A DNA stretch of 64,000 bases from Paramecium tetraurelia (GCF_000165425.1 NW_001799033.1:190611-254610), one strand, 5' to 3'; counted from the stretch's first letter, positions 23,830 to 37,256 are shown. Notes: generated by a model not told the origin, from the letters alone. Made by a program: numbers and translations.

Positions 23830-26089
23830 ATGAACGAAGCGCTGAAAACAATAGTTAAATTTTTAGAGCACTCTGGTCTTTAATAATCAGCCCGCAAATT
23901 GAAGGAAGAAATCAGTAAATATCACTAATTCAAATATCTTAGTAATGATGAAAAATGAAATTGACTGTGAGAAAAAACAATAATAAATGCTAATGAGTAT
24001 AAATATATCAAATATTATAAAGAAATAATCTGTTAAGCTTTGGACTCAAAGAAGAAAGAAAAGAAGAAGCCAATCATTGATAGATAAGCAGTCCGCAGGA
24101 AACCAAAAGTATTCACATAAGAGTAGACAGAACAAATCATGGAAAAATTTATGAATAGATTGGTGTCAAAACCAAATTTATTGGAAGATGAGACACTCAA
24201 TGAGAAGATTGAACGTTATTTTGATAATGCCACATTCTAAAAGATGGTGGATTAAGCAGATGTATTTCATGACATTTCAAATACTTCTATTTCAAATTCG
24301 ATCCTCAAAAAAAAGAGAACTGAAACAAGTGAAGAATAATAATAAGCTCCTTGTTTTGGCAATTGTAATAAATATAGTTCTTACAATTATTTTAGAGATT
24401 CAAGAGAACGATCAAATAGTATTTGGAAAAATCTAATAACCTTAGAAACATTAAAAATAATAAGTTCTGGAAAAATCACCTTCAGTCGATGAGTTGTTTA
24501 CAGAAGAGGATGTCTCGAGATCTGCTGCTAGACATCAACAATTTGAGGGTATTGATACTGCTAAAATGCCATCCATCATAAGACCTGAAAGTGGATGCAA
24601 CGATTCCTCTTTCTTTCTATAAAACTCTTAGTCGTTTGTATTACATGATATGGAAGAAAATAAAAATATCTTAGATGAATATAATGATGATGACGATCCT
24701 GGATTTGAATTCTATGAAGTTGGAGAATAGAATTTCGTTAAAGCGGCTAAAAAACTGGGCAGAAAAATTTGGATTCCCTTAAAGAGCTATGGCATAACTT
24801 AAGTAGAAAAAGGATGAAGTGAATTGTGATGACGAAGATGATAGTGGCGTCTTATTGAAGAGTTAATAGAAATCTTAGGAGGAAAGTAGGAAAGGATACA
24901 TTTATTTGCCTCCCACTATGAAACATCCTGAATCTACAGATGACTTTTATCCTGTAGAATTTGATAGAGTCATCTATGATTGTTTCAATCTCAAAGTCAT
25001 TTTTGATAGGGAAAGAACTGGGTTTGAAGAAACCAAAGATTTTCCAATTGTAATTAATTCAATCATTGCTGGAAGGTATCAGATATTAGAATATTTGGGA
25101 TCAGCAGCATTTTCAAAAGCAGTTAAATGCTTAGATTTACAATCATAAAAGGAAGTATGCATGAAGATCATAGAAAATAATAAAGATTATATGGATTAGA
25201 GCATAGATGAAATTAAATTATTGAAATATATAAATTGCAATGGAGATTGTGATGCTAAAAATGTGCTTAAATTATATGATTTCTTTTATCATAAAGAACA
25301 TTTATTTCTAGTTACTGAATTACTTAAAGATAATCTATATGAATTCTATAAGTACTACAAAGAAACAGAAAAAGTCAATTATTTTACAGTTGGTAGATTA
25401 TAAAAAGTAAGTAAATATCATATTTATTTAGCTAACCAAATAAATCTTAATTGCATTAGATTATGTACATTCTCTTAAATTGATTCATTGTGATTTAAAA
25501 CCTGAAAACATATTAATGAGATCTATAAGCAAATGTGAATGTAAAGTGATTGATTTCGGATCTTCATGCTTCATCCATGATCATCTATCTAGTTATGTTC
25601 AATCAAGAAGTTATAGAGCACCTGAAGTTATCATTGGATGCAAATATGATTACAAAATAGATATGTGGTCATTGGGCTGTATCCTAGCTGAATTATGGAC
25701 AGGATTTGTTTTGTTTTAGAATGACACTGTATAAGGCTTATTAGCTAGAGTGATTGGCATAATTGGTCCATTTCCTGAATATATGATGAAAGAGGGCAGA
25801 TTAGTTAATCAATTCTTCACTAAGGAGAAACTACTCTATTAGAATGCAATGGAGGATTAATAACATCATCAAAACTCTGGTTTAATCTAAATATTGGTTC
25901 CCAAGAAATCAAATCTAAAGGCTAGACTTAAGACTGATGACATGTTCTTTTTAGATTTTGTTAAACAATTATTACACATCGATCCTTCAAAAAGGTATAA
26001 TAACATTTGATCAATAAATTAGACCCTCAGCTAAGGATGCCCTCAATCATCCCTGGTTTACATAAATATAATATCCTGATGGATTATGA
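23830..26089 (+). CDS. DYRK-family kinase with N-terminal LisH motif
   Basis: 706 residues; introns 23942-23971, 24365-24395, 24719-24743, 25407-25431 and 25995-26022. The first 35 residues read as a LisH dimerisation motif ([19 protein letters not shown]). After an acidic, Lys-rich middle of about 300 residues comes a full kinase domain: [34 protein letters not shown] and [13 protein letters not shown]. The HCD loop and the Tyr-x-Gln-Ser-Arg activation segment are DYRK hallmarks; DYRKs autophosphorylate the second Tyr of a YxY-type segment and then act on Ser/Thr. LisH domains mediate dimerisation and protein half-life. The third intron starts GTTGG and is the least certain. LisH-DYRK architecture is known in plant and protist DYRKP-type kinases. 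Confidence 0.85.
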
Positions 26090-26107
26090 AATATAAACCA
26101 ATCTATA

Positions 26108-26643
26108 AATTAATAAATCATTCTTCTTTTATTCGTCACTATAAATTTCCAAATGTTTCTATGTGCGATCAGATGGAATTGTAATTGAAAATGCAATCAT
26201 AAGAGTTCCTAGGAAACTCTCTATATTTGGCCACAGCAACCTCATTTGTAAAAACATATCCTAATGGACTTGTGGTACCAAAGACTATGCCAAATAGTAA
26301 TCTAAGGATGATAGTTTCATTATAGGACTGGCAAGACTAGTGTAATAGACTAGTATCATTGAAAGTCCTGCGAAAATTGAAAATGAAGTTTTTCGACTGA
26401 TTTTATCTGTAATATAAGCACAAATGCAATTTCCTATAACCACTCCTCCAAGAAAGAAGATCCTAGTGTTGAAACTTGAGTTTATGATAGTTGCCATTCC
26501 TTTTGCAATATTGCCATCAAAATGGACATAAAAACGTATTCGACACCATCACAAAATTCTATTAATCCTATAATGCTAATTGTTCTAAGGTAATAAATTC
26601 GTGACCCAATCTTCTTTTATAATATTTGATCAAAGGAAATCAT
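26108..26643 (-). pseudogene. Broken, truncated MFS transporter
   Basis: From an ATG at 26641-26643 the frame encodes the start of a major facilitator superfamily protein: a first helix with GLIEFCDGVEYVF, then helices with VVIGNCICAYITDKISRK, the MFS loop 2-3 motif region, and a later FGIVFGTTSPLGYVF segment. These blocks lie in different frames. Small indels near 26450, 26300 and 26215 are needed to join them and none fits a GT...AG intron. The reading ends near residue 180, whereas the family usually has 400-550 residues and 12 helices. The likely ancestor was an SV2/sugar-type transporter. High helix identity despite the breaks suggests recent death. Confidence 0.7.
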
Positions 26644-26700
26644 ATGAGAATATTGTGTTTGATTAATATTTTAATAAGTAAAAGTAAATTGAATTTTTAT

Positions 26701-27941
26701 TCATTTCTTTTTTATTGTCTTCATTTAAGCTGCTTTTGTAGGTTTTAGATACCTCTTGCTTATAGTTTGATTAAATTGATTTTATGAGGATGGAGCTTAT
26801 TCAAGCATTTAAAGAGCCTTGTACTCATTTACAAAAATGTAGAGTAACTCCAATTTGCTCATCCCTTCATATGGAACAGCAAGTTCTGATTTATTAAGGG
26901 AGAGTAAGAAATCAAGGGATTAACTCATTCCAGATTATTCTGGATAGCCTTGCATCAAGATTTACATTAATTCTTCTAAATGTGAGCGTATGATGGCTTT
27001 GCACTCTAATTTTTCTTGGCTTTAATAGTATTAATTTTTGGCTAAACGAATTCCATTCAACACAGTTTACACACTTGGCAAAGCTTTGGAGGACATCTGA
27101 ACATATTGATCTTATTTGATAGGATAAGCTTCAACTGATACATCGCATTATTCAACGGAACTATTTAGGAGCGGATTATTAAGTTCCTTCTTTTTGGCAA
27201 TAATAACATTCTTAACTAATTCTGCCATTGTATGTTCATCGACTTAACCAGCAGCTATGTTTAAGAGACAATCGAAATCGATTTTAGTGACTGGCTACTA
27301 GGAGTTGATTTCTTCTTTTAAAAGGAAGGATTCATCATTGGCTTACAGGTCATCAGCAGTTTGTCCAATCTGATATATGTCTTTGATTGATTTTGGAAGT
27401 TTGATTCCTGTAGTCTAATCAGGAAGTGGTCTTTTATTGATTGTCTTGAAATCGTAGTCATTCGAATCGATTTGTTTGATTTCTTTAGCAGGTGCTTGAT
27501 TTTGTTATTTCTTTTCTGTTAATTGATTTTGTTTGTTTTATTATCTCAATTGATTAAGAAAGTTATTGGGTTGTTTTTTGAGAGTTAGAAAATTCTCAGA
27601 TCTTTTGATTGCTTTGTCTAACTAGTTATGCAATTAATGCGAAAGATTGACATTATTGATTTCAGGTTTACTAACAATATTCAATTGAATTAATGGTTGT
27701 ATCAGTGGTTTAGCCATAAGATCTAAGTATTTAAAATGCTATTACACATATCTTAATCAAAATCAGTTTATTAAGGACGAACAACATGAATCATCTTCTC
27801 TTCAATTTGTGATTAATCCTTAAGTTCTACATCATTGGAGATAGTCAACTTCTATCGTTCTATTTGTTATATCGAATTATTTTGATAGATGTTTGATTTA
27901 GAGAAGAATTGCTATAACTTGTGCATTCGAAGGTCGCTCAT
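26701..27941 (-). CDS. Hypothetical protein, 405 aa
   Basis: ATG 27939-27941. A 23-nt intron, 27723-27745, joins a short first exon to a long frame ending at TGA 26701-26703; an internal Met just after the intron could mislead automatic callers. The protein is Gln/Lys-rich in the first 130 residues, with an ordered helical second half containing a Cys-Leu-Leu-Asn patch and a Ser/Leu-rich segment. No family was recognised. It is divergent from the methyltransferase gene, with 63 nt between starts. Confidence 0.75.
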
Positions 27942-28004
27942 TTATTATTAAATTAATTTTTGTGGTAAATGCAAGGAGTATTACCTACATAATGTCGAGA
28001 TTTT

Positions 28005-30076
28005 ATGAACAAACAATATTGGTAACGATTCTTCAAAAAGATTAAGAAAGAGGGTCAATAGAATGAATTCTTTGAGTGGTATGGCAATTATGATAGCTAC
28101 AATCATTTGTTTAAAAAATATATCAAAGTGGAAGACAGTGTATTCCATGCAGGTTGTGGTAAATCACTGCTCTCTGAATAACTCTATGATAATGGCATAT
28201 GCAAAAATATCACAAATGTTGATTATGAAAAAATTGTAATAAAAGATTACTTAACCTTATTAGTCTTTAGATTAGATGCGCAAGAGATCTGAGAATAAGA
28301 GACCAGAAATGACATTCTAATGCATGTCTTTGACTGAAGAAATCAATATTCAATCTGAATAATTCGATGTTATTCTAGACAAGGGAACTCTTGATGCTAT
28401 CTTTCCAGATGAAGAAACACCTTAAGTTAATACTTATATAGCAAATATGCTCAGAATATTAAAGAAGAACGGCAAGTTCATCATTATATCTCTATTACAA
28501 GATCACATTTTAAAAACTCTATTGTAATTGTAAGTCAATATCCAAATTTATGAATGCGTAATTGAGAAGAGTAAACTTTATCCATTTTTTATCGTTATCG
28601 ATAAAAGTGAATAGAAATCAATTCAATTCTATTAATTACAAAAGGAAGTTCAGACTATATCAATTAAATAGACATAAGAAATAATAAAAAAGATATAATT
28701 ACAGAATCATTTTGTTACATCAATCCATAAACTTAGGTAAAGTCAAAGCTTCACTTTAGATATTTGGGATAATAATAATAAATAAACTCCTAGATATAAA
28801 TTAGATATCTATGATAATGATGACAGCAAAATCTTACTATAGAAAACTTGTGGATGCTTTATTGTTCCCTAAGGAAGAGAGTAATCTTTCTTATTTGGAA
28901 CTGAACAAGGACACAAAGAGTTAATTAAACAAATGAAAATGTCAAGATGTGTAATAGCACGTATGAATCCAGGACATAAGTTCAGCAATATGAAATAAGT
29001 GTAATAAGAGTTGTCTGAACCGATGAAGTAATTGATACCTAAGGGTTGCACTAATATTCCTTGTCCATTTTTAACAGATGGGGATGAAATTGGAGAGAAG
29101 AATATAATATTTGAGGCTGATGACTGCATAGTTGAAGAACTAATTATTGATGATATTAAATATAGGAGACTAATAATTAAGAGTGCTTTAGATTTAATTT
29201 AATGTGAAGCCAAAATTATCAACAATAAAGTGGATAATTCATATCTAGATTTCGAAGCATATGTTGCCATAGTTGCAGGCTTGGCATTTAATTAAGCAAA
29301 GGAAGTACTTATTTTGGGAGGAGGTGTTGGTTTGTTGAGTAGATTCATAAATCAACATTTTGGAGTCAAGGTTACCAATATCGAATTAAGTGACGATATT
29401 GTGAACATTGCAAAAACATTCTTTGATTTCGAAAATACAGATTCAGAGACTTTAGTATGTTGTGATGCACTTGACTATGTAGATTAAACTCTCGAATGTC
29501 ATCAATATGACACCATCATTGTTGATATTAATGGTAATCTATATTTCTGATTGTTTAGCATCTTAAGCCAATTAGTTGTCACCACCTAAATAGTTCTTGT
29601 CTGCTGAATTTCTTAAGAAACTTAGAACATTACTTACACCATAAGGAATCATCATAATCAATGTTTTGGATTCTCAAAAAGAATTAACTCAATTACCTTG
29701 GGACCTATATTATTCTAGGAAGTGTGAGAATGAAATTAATGAGATATTTTATTTAATCAATGCATAGAAGGAGAAGAAGGAAGTAGATGGAAAAGAGATT
29801 GATGTTATAGATAAACGTCTTTTAGATGAAATAGCTCAATAATTGAAAAAGTCTATGGTCAACTTCTCCAAGGGCAAATGGGATAATTCTATGAATTTGG
29901 CTTCTGAAATTGATAACATCAGGCTTAAACATCCGATTTTTAAGACTCAAGCATTTTAAACTCAGGATGCATTACTTGTGTAGGATGGAGAAATTATCAA
30001 TAATCGCAAAGATTTCTATTAAGAAGACTTGAAGAAGGTGTAAAAGAAGAAGCATAATAGACGTAGAAAGAATTGA
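28005..30076 (+). CDS. METTL13: METTL13-like dual-domain protein methyltransferase
   Basis: 672 residues, close to human METTL13 (699). Introns 28236-28263 (28 nt) and 29534-29558 (25 nt). The N-terminal domain begins with a YWQRFFKK-type segment and has a SAM site VFHAGCGKSLLSEQLYD, the acidic turn NVDYEKI, and LDKGTLDAIFPDE, all typical of the family. The C-terminal domain, about residues 380-600, has a spermidine-synthase-like SAM fold with VLILGGGVGLLSRFI. In animals the N-terminal domain dimethylates a Lys and the C-terminal domain the N-terminus of elongation factor eEF1A; conservation of that target here is inferred. It ends in a basic Lys/Arg tail, possibly a nuclear or nucleolar signal. 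Confidence 0.88.
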
Positions 30077-30175
30077 GTTTGCTTCAGTTTTTATATTTTG
30101 TTGATTTTATATATCAAATTTTAATAAGAAAGAGAATTTCTTGTAAAAATTTATTTAATTTAAAAAAAGATTCAA

Positions 30176-31188
30176 ATGGAAGAGAGCACAATTGATTGGG
30201 ATAAAGTAACAGCCATGGATAAGTATGCTATTTCATATCATTCAAGTGAAACCCTTCTTCAGTTTGCAAACGATCTATATGAAGCTCTTCATCTCGAATA
30301 AGCAAAATCTGCCTATTAGTTGTACCTCAAAAGAAACCATAAAAATATTGAAGCCTTAGATCAATATACAGATTGCCTAGAATAAATGGGTCTGGTAGAA
30401 GAATTACAACAAGCTCTCACTCCATATTTGAATTAACAAGATTTAATCACGTATGTCCACAAATTAAATTCACTAGTTCTTATGAACATTGTTACAAATT
30501 GTTGTTTAAATATGCACAGACCCAATAAGGCAAATAAGCCATTCAGATATATGAGTATGGAATTTAGCTAGCTTTGCAGAGGAATGCTTCTAAAAGGGAT
30601 ATTGGAGATGCTTTCGCTGCCATAGCTGAAGTTTATTAAACTGATTTATTATAATTCAAAGAATCAGAATAAACTTGTGTCGATGCAATAAATAATGCTT
30701 TCAAATACGATCCACTGAATTTAGATGCATTTCTCTAATTGGCTAATTTTCATTTAAATAAAGAAGACGAAGAGGCTGCCAAGAAAGACTTAAGGGTTAT
30801 CTACGAAAAGTTGGAACATGAAATGGAAGAATATGACGAAGACTTTATACTTCAAGTTGGAAAATTATTAGTGGAAGTGGAATTATTTGATTAAGCTATT
30901 AAAATATTGAGAATGCTGGTCGATAGAAATGCTGAAGATCCAGAAAGCTTATACATGCTTGCTTTTGGGTTGTGGAAAGCATAGAAATATGAAGAAAGCT
31001 TAAAAATAGTCAATGGGATTCTTTAATTGCCTGATGCAAAGGAGGATTAAGTATAAATTAATAATTAAAATAAATAGGAAATTTGGACAGCTACTTTAGA
31101 GTTAAAGGATCAATTAGAGAAAGAAACATGGATGGATGTTGAAGATGAGGAAGAAAATGAATTGTAAAAATTGTAACAACTAGAATGA
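30176..31188 (+). CDS. TPR-repeat protein, Acl4-like
   Basis: 328 residues with one 26-nt intron, 30451-30476. The product is all-helical with several degenerate tetratricopeptide pairs, for example around KYDPLNLDAFLQLANF and ESLYMLAFGLWKAQKY. The C-terminus is acidic (MDVEDEEENE). The arrangement resembles Acl4, a dedicated chaperone for ribosomal protein L4, but TPR similarity is weak evidence and other TPR adaptors are possible. It lies 100 nt downstream of the methyltransferase gene in the same direction. Confidence 0.7.
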
Positions 31189-31426
31189 TCTTCTTTTTTA
31201 ATTAATGTTTTATAGTATAGTATTGATTTTTATAATAATTAATATTTATATGAGAAATCTATTATATAAACAATTAAATATTCTAACACATTAAATTAAT
31301 CCTATAATATTAATGTAACAATTTCAATTTAATGAATAATAGTCCATACTTTTAGTATAACAATTATTTAAACCATGTTAATTTATGATATTAGATTGTT
31401 AAATTCGTAATATTAATCCTACCCCG

Positions 31427-32520
31427 TACTTAGAAAAGCGCAGGATGTTTTTAACAGGACTTTGAGACAAAATTATACGGACGCCAACAGAAGCAGCATG
31501 GTATGAACCCGAATTTCTAATCTAAGTCGCTAAAAGGATGGCAGCGGAGAATCCTGACATTAAACTTTTAGATTAATATTCAAATCCATCAAATCCCTTA
31601 GCTCATTATGAAGGAAGAGCAGAAGAAATTCTCTGGGCATGTGACAATAAATTAGATGCAATTGTAATGACTACTGGCACAGGAGGAACAGTCACTGGAA
31701 TAAGTAGAAAAATTCATGAAAGAGTACCTGGATGTCGAGCTATTGCTGTTGATCCTTATGGATCAGATTTGGCATTGCTTCCATAGGTCAATAAGACAGA
31801 CATCAAATCTTATAAGGTTGATTTCATACCGAAAGCTCTAGATAGAATATTACTTTAATTTTATATTTCTAAGACTTAAGTTGATTGTTGGATTAAGTCA
31901 AATGACAAAGATAGTTTAAGCATGGCTCTTAAATTGATGGCTTAAGAAGGTCTTCTTTGTGGTGGTTCTTCAGGTGCTAACGTTTGGGGAGCTCTTGAAT
32001 GGGCTAGATCACAAATTTAACAGAATGATAGAGAGTAATTTTAAGAATTAACTTTAGATTGTCATTATTTTACCAGATAATATCAGAAATTACATGACGA
32101 AACACTTAAATAAGAATTGGATGATTGAAAATAGATTGATATTTTATGATGAATTGAAGGAACCAGATCACCCTTTATCTGAAAAACCAATATCAGAACT
32201 TAATCTTCCAGAAATCATTCTATTGACTGAGAACATATCCTGCTGTACCTTTACAAAAAGATGGCAAATTTTTCTCCGTTGTATTTTAGAGAAAATTATT
32301 GGCTGGAATAGTTGATAAAGTTAAATAAAGTAATTTCTTATTGGTATTATTTTTAGGGAGATTTGGCTAAAAAGGTACAATCCAAAGACTTTGTTGTTGT
32401 TCCTAATACATTAGATTAAAATTATTAGAAAGGATTGCTGAAAGACATGAAGTGGGGTTAATTGAAAATGGGGTTAAATTGAGATACGCAACTTCTGGAG
32501 AATTCTTATAGATATTTTGA
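31427..32520 (+). pseudogene. 5'-truncated cystathionine beta-synthase relic
   Basis: The reading starts mid-protein with a segment matching the family after the PLP-binding region ([68 protein letters not shown]). Roughly the first 150 residues, including the PLP Lys, are absent; upstream DNA is plain AT-rich spacer. A TGA at 31463-31465 replaces a conserved Gly codon. A former intron near 31850 appears to begin AT instead of GT. Further frame changes near 32055, 32240 and 32420 break up the C-terminal CBS-like module. The enzyme makes cystathionine from homocysteine and serine; this copy cannot. Confidence 0.8.
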
Positions 32521-32615
32521 TAATATACTAAATTTAATTTAGAATTTCTAATTTAATAATAGATCTGTTTATTTAGAAATTTATTAATAACAATAATAAT
32601 AATTCAGTTATTTAT

Positions 32616-35575
32616 TCAATAATTTATTGTACATTATATTTGCTCTTTAGTTCTATTTTAATCAGTTTCATATACTCCATTTTTAATTTTATTAATTGTA
32701 TAATTGTTATTAGCTAACTGTTGTTCAAAAATCAATTCGTAAATTTATCTGTAATCGGTAACAAAATATAAATTTAGACCTTTGATAAGTTGCTGTGGTA
32801 AATTTAATGCATCTCCTAAGTTAGCATAAGGAAGTATGATATCAACAATGTCTAAGGTTTTTGCAGCAATCAACTTTTGTTATAATCCACCTATATGATT
32901 AAAGTATTAAATACCTATTTTACAAACTTGTCCATTTAATGAAATTTCTCCAGTCATTCCTAAGTTACTAGGCACAACAACATTCATAACTAAACTTAAT
33001 AAAGCTGTTGTAATAGCTGTTCCCGCAGAAGGACCGTCCTTTGGAGTAGCTCCTTCTGTAAAATGCATATGAACTGCAGAATTCTACAATTTCTTTTTCT
33101 ATTCTTCATTCAAGAATTTAAATGCATTGATTTTAGCTAGTTTAAGAGACTCCTATAAAACTAATTTGATATTTCCGGAAGCTTAGATTTATCCTTTCTT
33201 TTCTGTTTCACTTAAATCAAAACAACTTTCTACAGTTAAGACATGTCCAATCATTCCACCTACTGTCAAGATGTTGACTTGTCCTGGTGGAAATTTCTTA
33301 ATGGATCTCTATTCTAATTAAATATCAAAAGCAGGAGGACCTAAATATTAAGATATCAATTCTAAGTTTTGATCTTTAGTCAGGTCTAAACTTTAAGTGG
33401 TAGGATCAAATACAACTTGGTTCAATTCATCAACTTTATCGCAAAGATTAGGATTAGATGCTAATATATTAGTAGCATGTTTTCTAGCAATCTTTTCTAA
33501 GCATCTTTTCAATTCTCTGACTCCACTTTCTTAGTAGCACCATGCTTTAATGATTTTAGTCAAAGCCTATTCATCATATTTAATCATTTAAGCTTCGATA
33601 CCATTAGTTTCAATGCTTTTCTTAACCAAGAAATTGGTTGCTATCTATAATTTCTCTTCTTGAATATAGGCCTAGATATCAATAGTTTCTAATCTATTTT
33701 TAAGTGGTTCTAACATCTAAAGGGTATCATTAGATGTAAGAATGAAAATAACATGTGAAAAATCTACACTGATATCCATGTAATGATCAGTGAAATTATG
33801 ATTTTCTTCAGGATTCAATATTTCCAATAAAGTATAATAAGGATCAGCACCACCTGAATGATGTTTCGATACCTTATCCAACTCATCTAGTATGAATACA
33901 GGATTCATAGTATTTGATTTGATTAATTCTCTAATAAATACCCCAGGCATCGAGTCTACATAAGTACGCTTATGCCCTTTAAAGAAGGTAGGATCTGCAA
34001 CTCCAGCACATGAAATAAATCTTGAAGTTCTCTTAAGAGCTTTAGCAATGCTCTTGGCTATTGAAGTTTTTCCAGTGCCTGGGGGACCATTTAACAAAAG
34101 GATAAACCCCTTGGCTTTTTCCCCTGCGTTTTTTAATTTATTAACTGATATCATTTCAACTATTCTCTCCTTGACTTTCTCTAAACCTTCTATTTCTTTG
34201 TCAAGGACATCCTTTGCAAATTGGATATCCCATTGAACAGGCTACTTAAATTAAATAAATTACAGAAAATTTTTGAAATGGAATACTGAAAACTTCATCC
34301 AAATAAGAATTGATTTTATGAAATTCTGAACTCTGTTTGTCTAATAAACTGAATCTCTCGATTTCACGTTTAACTTTTTCTCTTGAGGATTCATCAGCAA
34401 TTAACGATAATTTATCAAAGTACTTTTTTACTAATGAAGATTACTTTAAATTAATTGTAGAAACATGTACCTTATCACCACTAAATTATTGAGTTCCAGC
34501 AGTCCCTCCATATTATTAAGATTGACTGGCATCCTTCAAATAGTTTTATCTAATGTATTCTGTTGCTAATTTAGCTAAAGTTTATTAATGCAATTTCAAA
34601 AGAGAGGAGTCTGCTTCTTTGAAATGCTTATTCACTAAATCAAGGATTCCTGACATATTCTCTAGTTGTTTTCTAAGAATAAAGAGTCTGTCAATATAAG
34701 TTTGACTCTCCAACAATTATTAAACAAAATTGGATGTATTCATTTTCAGATTGTTAGTGAGTAATTTAGAGAGACCTGCAGCAATTTAGAATACTAATTC
34801 ATCAACCTAATTAGGAGTGAGTTTTTCACTAGAATCCAATAGTGAGTATTTAACTTCTGAAAATACTTCAACCCTATCATATTAGGCTAATTTTCTTATT
34901 TATTGTACAAGTGAATTCACCATTCGAATTTCATGTTGGATATCAATTATTTATTCTGCTTATGTTAATGGCCTATCTTTATAGGGTATTCCTTGAGCAA
35001 ATATTCCATCAGGTGTCATTTCTATTTTAGTGATTTTGAATCGATAATTTTTCTAAATATTTGATTCTCATACTTGTTTTGATATTATGTCTAAATTAAA
35101 TGTGTTGCTCATTGGATCATTTATTAAAATATTTCCATTTTCCTTTCCTTATTCCAAGAATTTTAATTCGGCATTTAAATTCTTTTCGACAGATTTATTT
35201 AAAGCTATGCCTATAGTAAAGATCTCTCCGTTGTCAGGGGAAATAATGGAGTAAAGGAGTGGTTTAGTGATTCGCTTCAAATTTCCAATTTTGATCTGAC
35301 AATTCATAGGATTATTGGGAAAGATCGGCTGAATCGAACTGAAAAGACAGAAGTCAGAGGGCTCTACTTTAGAATCTATTTCACTCTAATTTGCCTTGTA
35401 ATTCTGCAGGGGAATGGTTTTGAGCTTGCCATTTTAGAAATTGTTTGAATCTAAATAATAGGTACTATTTTATACGTGCACTGTATTTAAACATCGACTT
35501 TTAACCCAATGCAGGGGAAATTCGTGATGCCCAAAGTTGAGGACGCCTAAATAAGATCTTGCTTAAACTTCTCAT
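32616..35575 (-). CDS. LON: Mitochondrial Lon protease
   Basis: 956 residues; introns 35451-35475, 35053-35073, 34245-34263 (only 19 nt) and 32891-32914. The first 30 residues are Arg/Ser/Leu-rich without acids ([15 protein letters not shown]), a typical mitochondrial presequence. A Lon N-terminal substrate domain is followed by the AAA+ module with Walker [10 protein letters not shown] and Walker [11 protein letters not shown], and the protease domain with catalytic Ser in [10 protein letters not shown] and Lys in GGLQQK. Lon degrades misfolded and oxidised matrix proteins using ATP. All catalytic residues are present. Human LONP1 is 959 residues, so length is normal. It is convergent with the dead CBS copy, 96 nt away. 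Confidence 0.95.
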
Positions 35576-35749
35576 TATTTATTATTTTTTAATTAAGGTT
35601 GTGTAGTATATAATCAAAGTATAAAATCATATTCCACATATTATTTATTTATCTGAAAGGGGGAACTTGATTTCCTTGTGACTATATATAAAGAGGTTAT
35701 AATCATTCAAAATAAATTTAGTTTGATTTTTTAATTCATAATTAAAATT

Positions 35750-37256
35750 ATGCTTAGAAACAACGGCTCTGTTGCGAATATTCAGTAAACGTAATCTACG
35801 ACTTCGTTGCTACAAGCATTGGTCAACTCACGACCTAAATCGTCTTAAAAACGAATCCCGTCTGCCAAAAATACCATAATCTAATAAAAAAATATCCAAC
35901 GATGTGATCCTAAATTGTCATTACCTGAACCTCCAAAATCAACACGTACTCTTGACAGCGATAAAAAATAATAACCATAGCAATAGAAGAGACTCACACT
36001 AATACAACGAACAATGTAAAATAAACCATAAGAACGCTAACGAATCGACAGTTCAGGATAAAAAGAAGTGCCAAAAGAAAAAGAGGAGTCACAGTAAACT
36101 ATCCCTGACATTGAAATTCCCAAATAAGTCACTGTATTTGCACTTTCGGAGTAAGATTAAAACACGTCTGAGGCAAAAGGCACGACTCCATTCGTGCCTC
36201 CTCAAGCCTCAGCTCCTTTATCCAAATATGTGATGCGACTATCCAAGGGTGCTAATATCATACCTAAAAAACAGTAGGATCGAAAAAGGATGAACAGTCC
36301 AGTCAGGAGAGCCACTAAAGAAAATCTTTATACACCTACTCCTACTATGAGCAGAGATACTAAAATGAGAATGAGGAGTGTCTCTCCAGATCGAAAATTG
36401 ATGCCTAAACAAAGCTTAGGACCTCAATCCCCTTTTAATGATTTTGAATACTATATGAGTTTCCTAAGATACTTTCATAACAAATTAACTAAGAATTAGA
36501 TAAAATAACTTTTTAACCAAAAAACTAATTAATACTTTTTAGACATTTACTAAGATCATTTTTAGCAAAGTTATCATGCACTTCAGTATTGCAAAGATAT
36601 TGTAAAACCATCATTAAATGCTATTGCTAATAAGATTGTCAACTTACCAGAAAATAAATGTAATTTCTTAAATTTATGTAGTCAAAAAAACTATCGTTTT
36701 TGATTTAGATGAAACCTTAATTCATTGTTAAGAATCAAATGATGATCCATCTGATACTGTTTTAACCATCAAATTTCCTACTGGAGAAACAGTTCAAGCT
36801 GGAATCAACCTCAGACCATACTGTAGGGAAATGCTAGCCATACTGAGTCAAAAGTATGAAATAATAGTATTTACTGCTTCACATGAGTGTTATGCTCAGA
36901 AAGTCATCAACTACATAGACCCAGACAAAAAATGGATCCATCATAGATTTTTTAGGGAGAGCTGTGTTGTTGTAGATGATGGTCTCCACATTAAGGATCT
37001 AAGAGTGTTGGGAAATAGAAATCTTAAAGATCTAGTCTTAGTCGACAATGCCTCCTACTCTTTTTGCTTTTAAATTGAAAATGGTGTTCCAATCATTCCT
37101 TTTTATGACAATAGTTCAGATAGGGAATTACAATATCTGACTACTTACTTACTTGAGGTGATGCAGGAATAGGATATCCCCTCGAAGAATTTGTCGAAAT
37201 TTAAAACCAATTTATATTAGGAATCAACTATCGAACATTTATTAAATACTATATGA
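35750..37256 (+). CDS. FCP1/SCP-type CTD phosphatase
   Basis: 494 residues with a 22-nt intron, 36660-36681, immediately before the catalytic motif. The signature FDLDETLIH (DxDxT) begins the C-terminal domain of about 185 residues, with later IVFTASHECYAQKV and LVLVDNASYSF blocks of the NIF/SCP family. These HAD enzymes dephosphorylate Ser residues, classically in the RNA polymerase II tail, though some act on other proteins. The N-terminal 300 residues are basic, Ser/Pro/Arg-rich and look disordered, with short SPDRK-like patches that could be kinase targets. Arg codons CGA/CGT/CGC are unusually frequent in this part. Confidence 0.9.
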
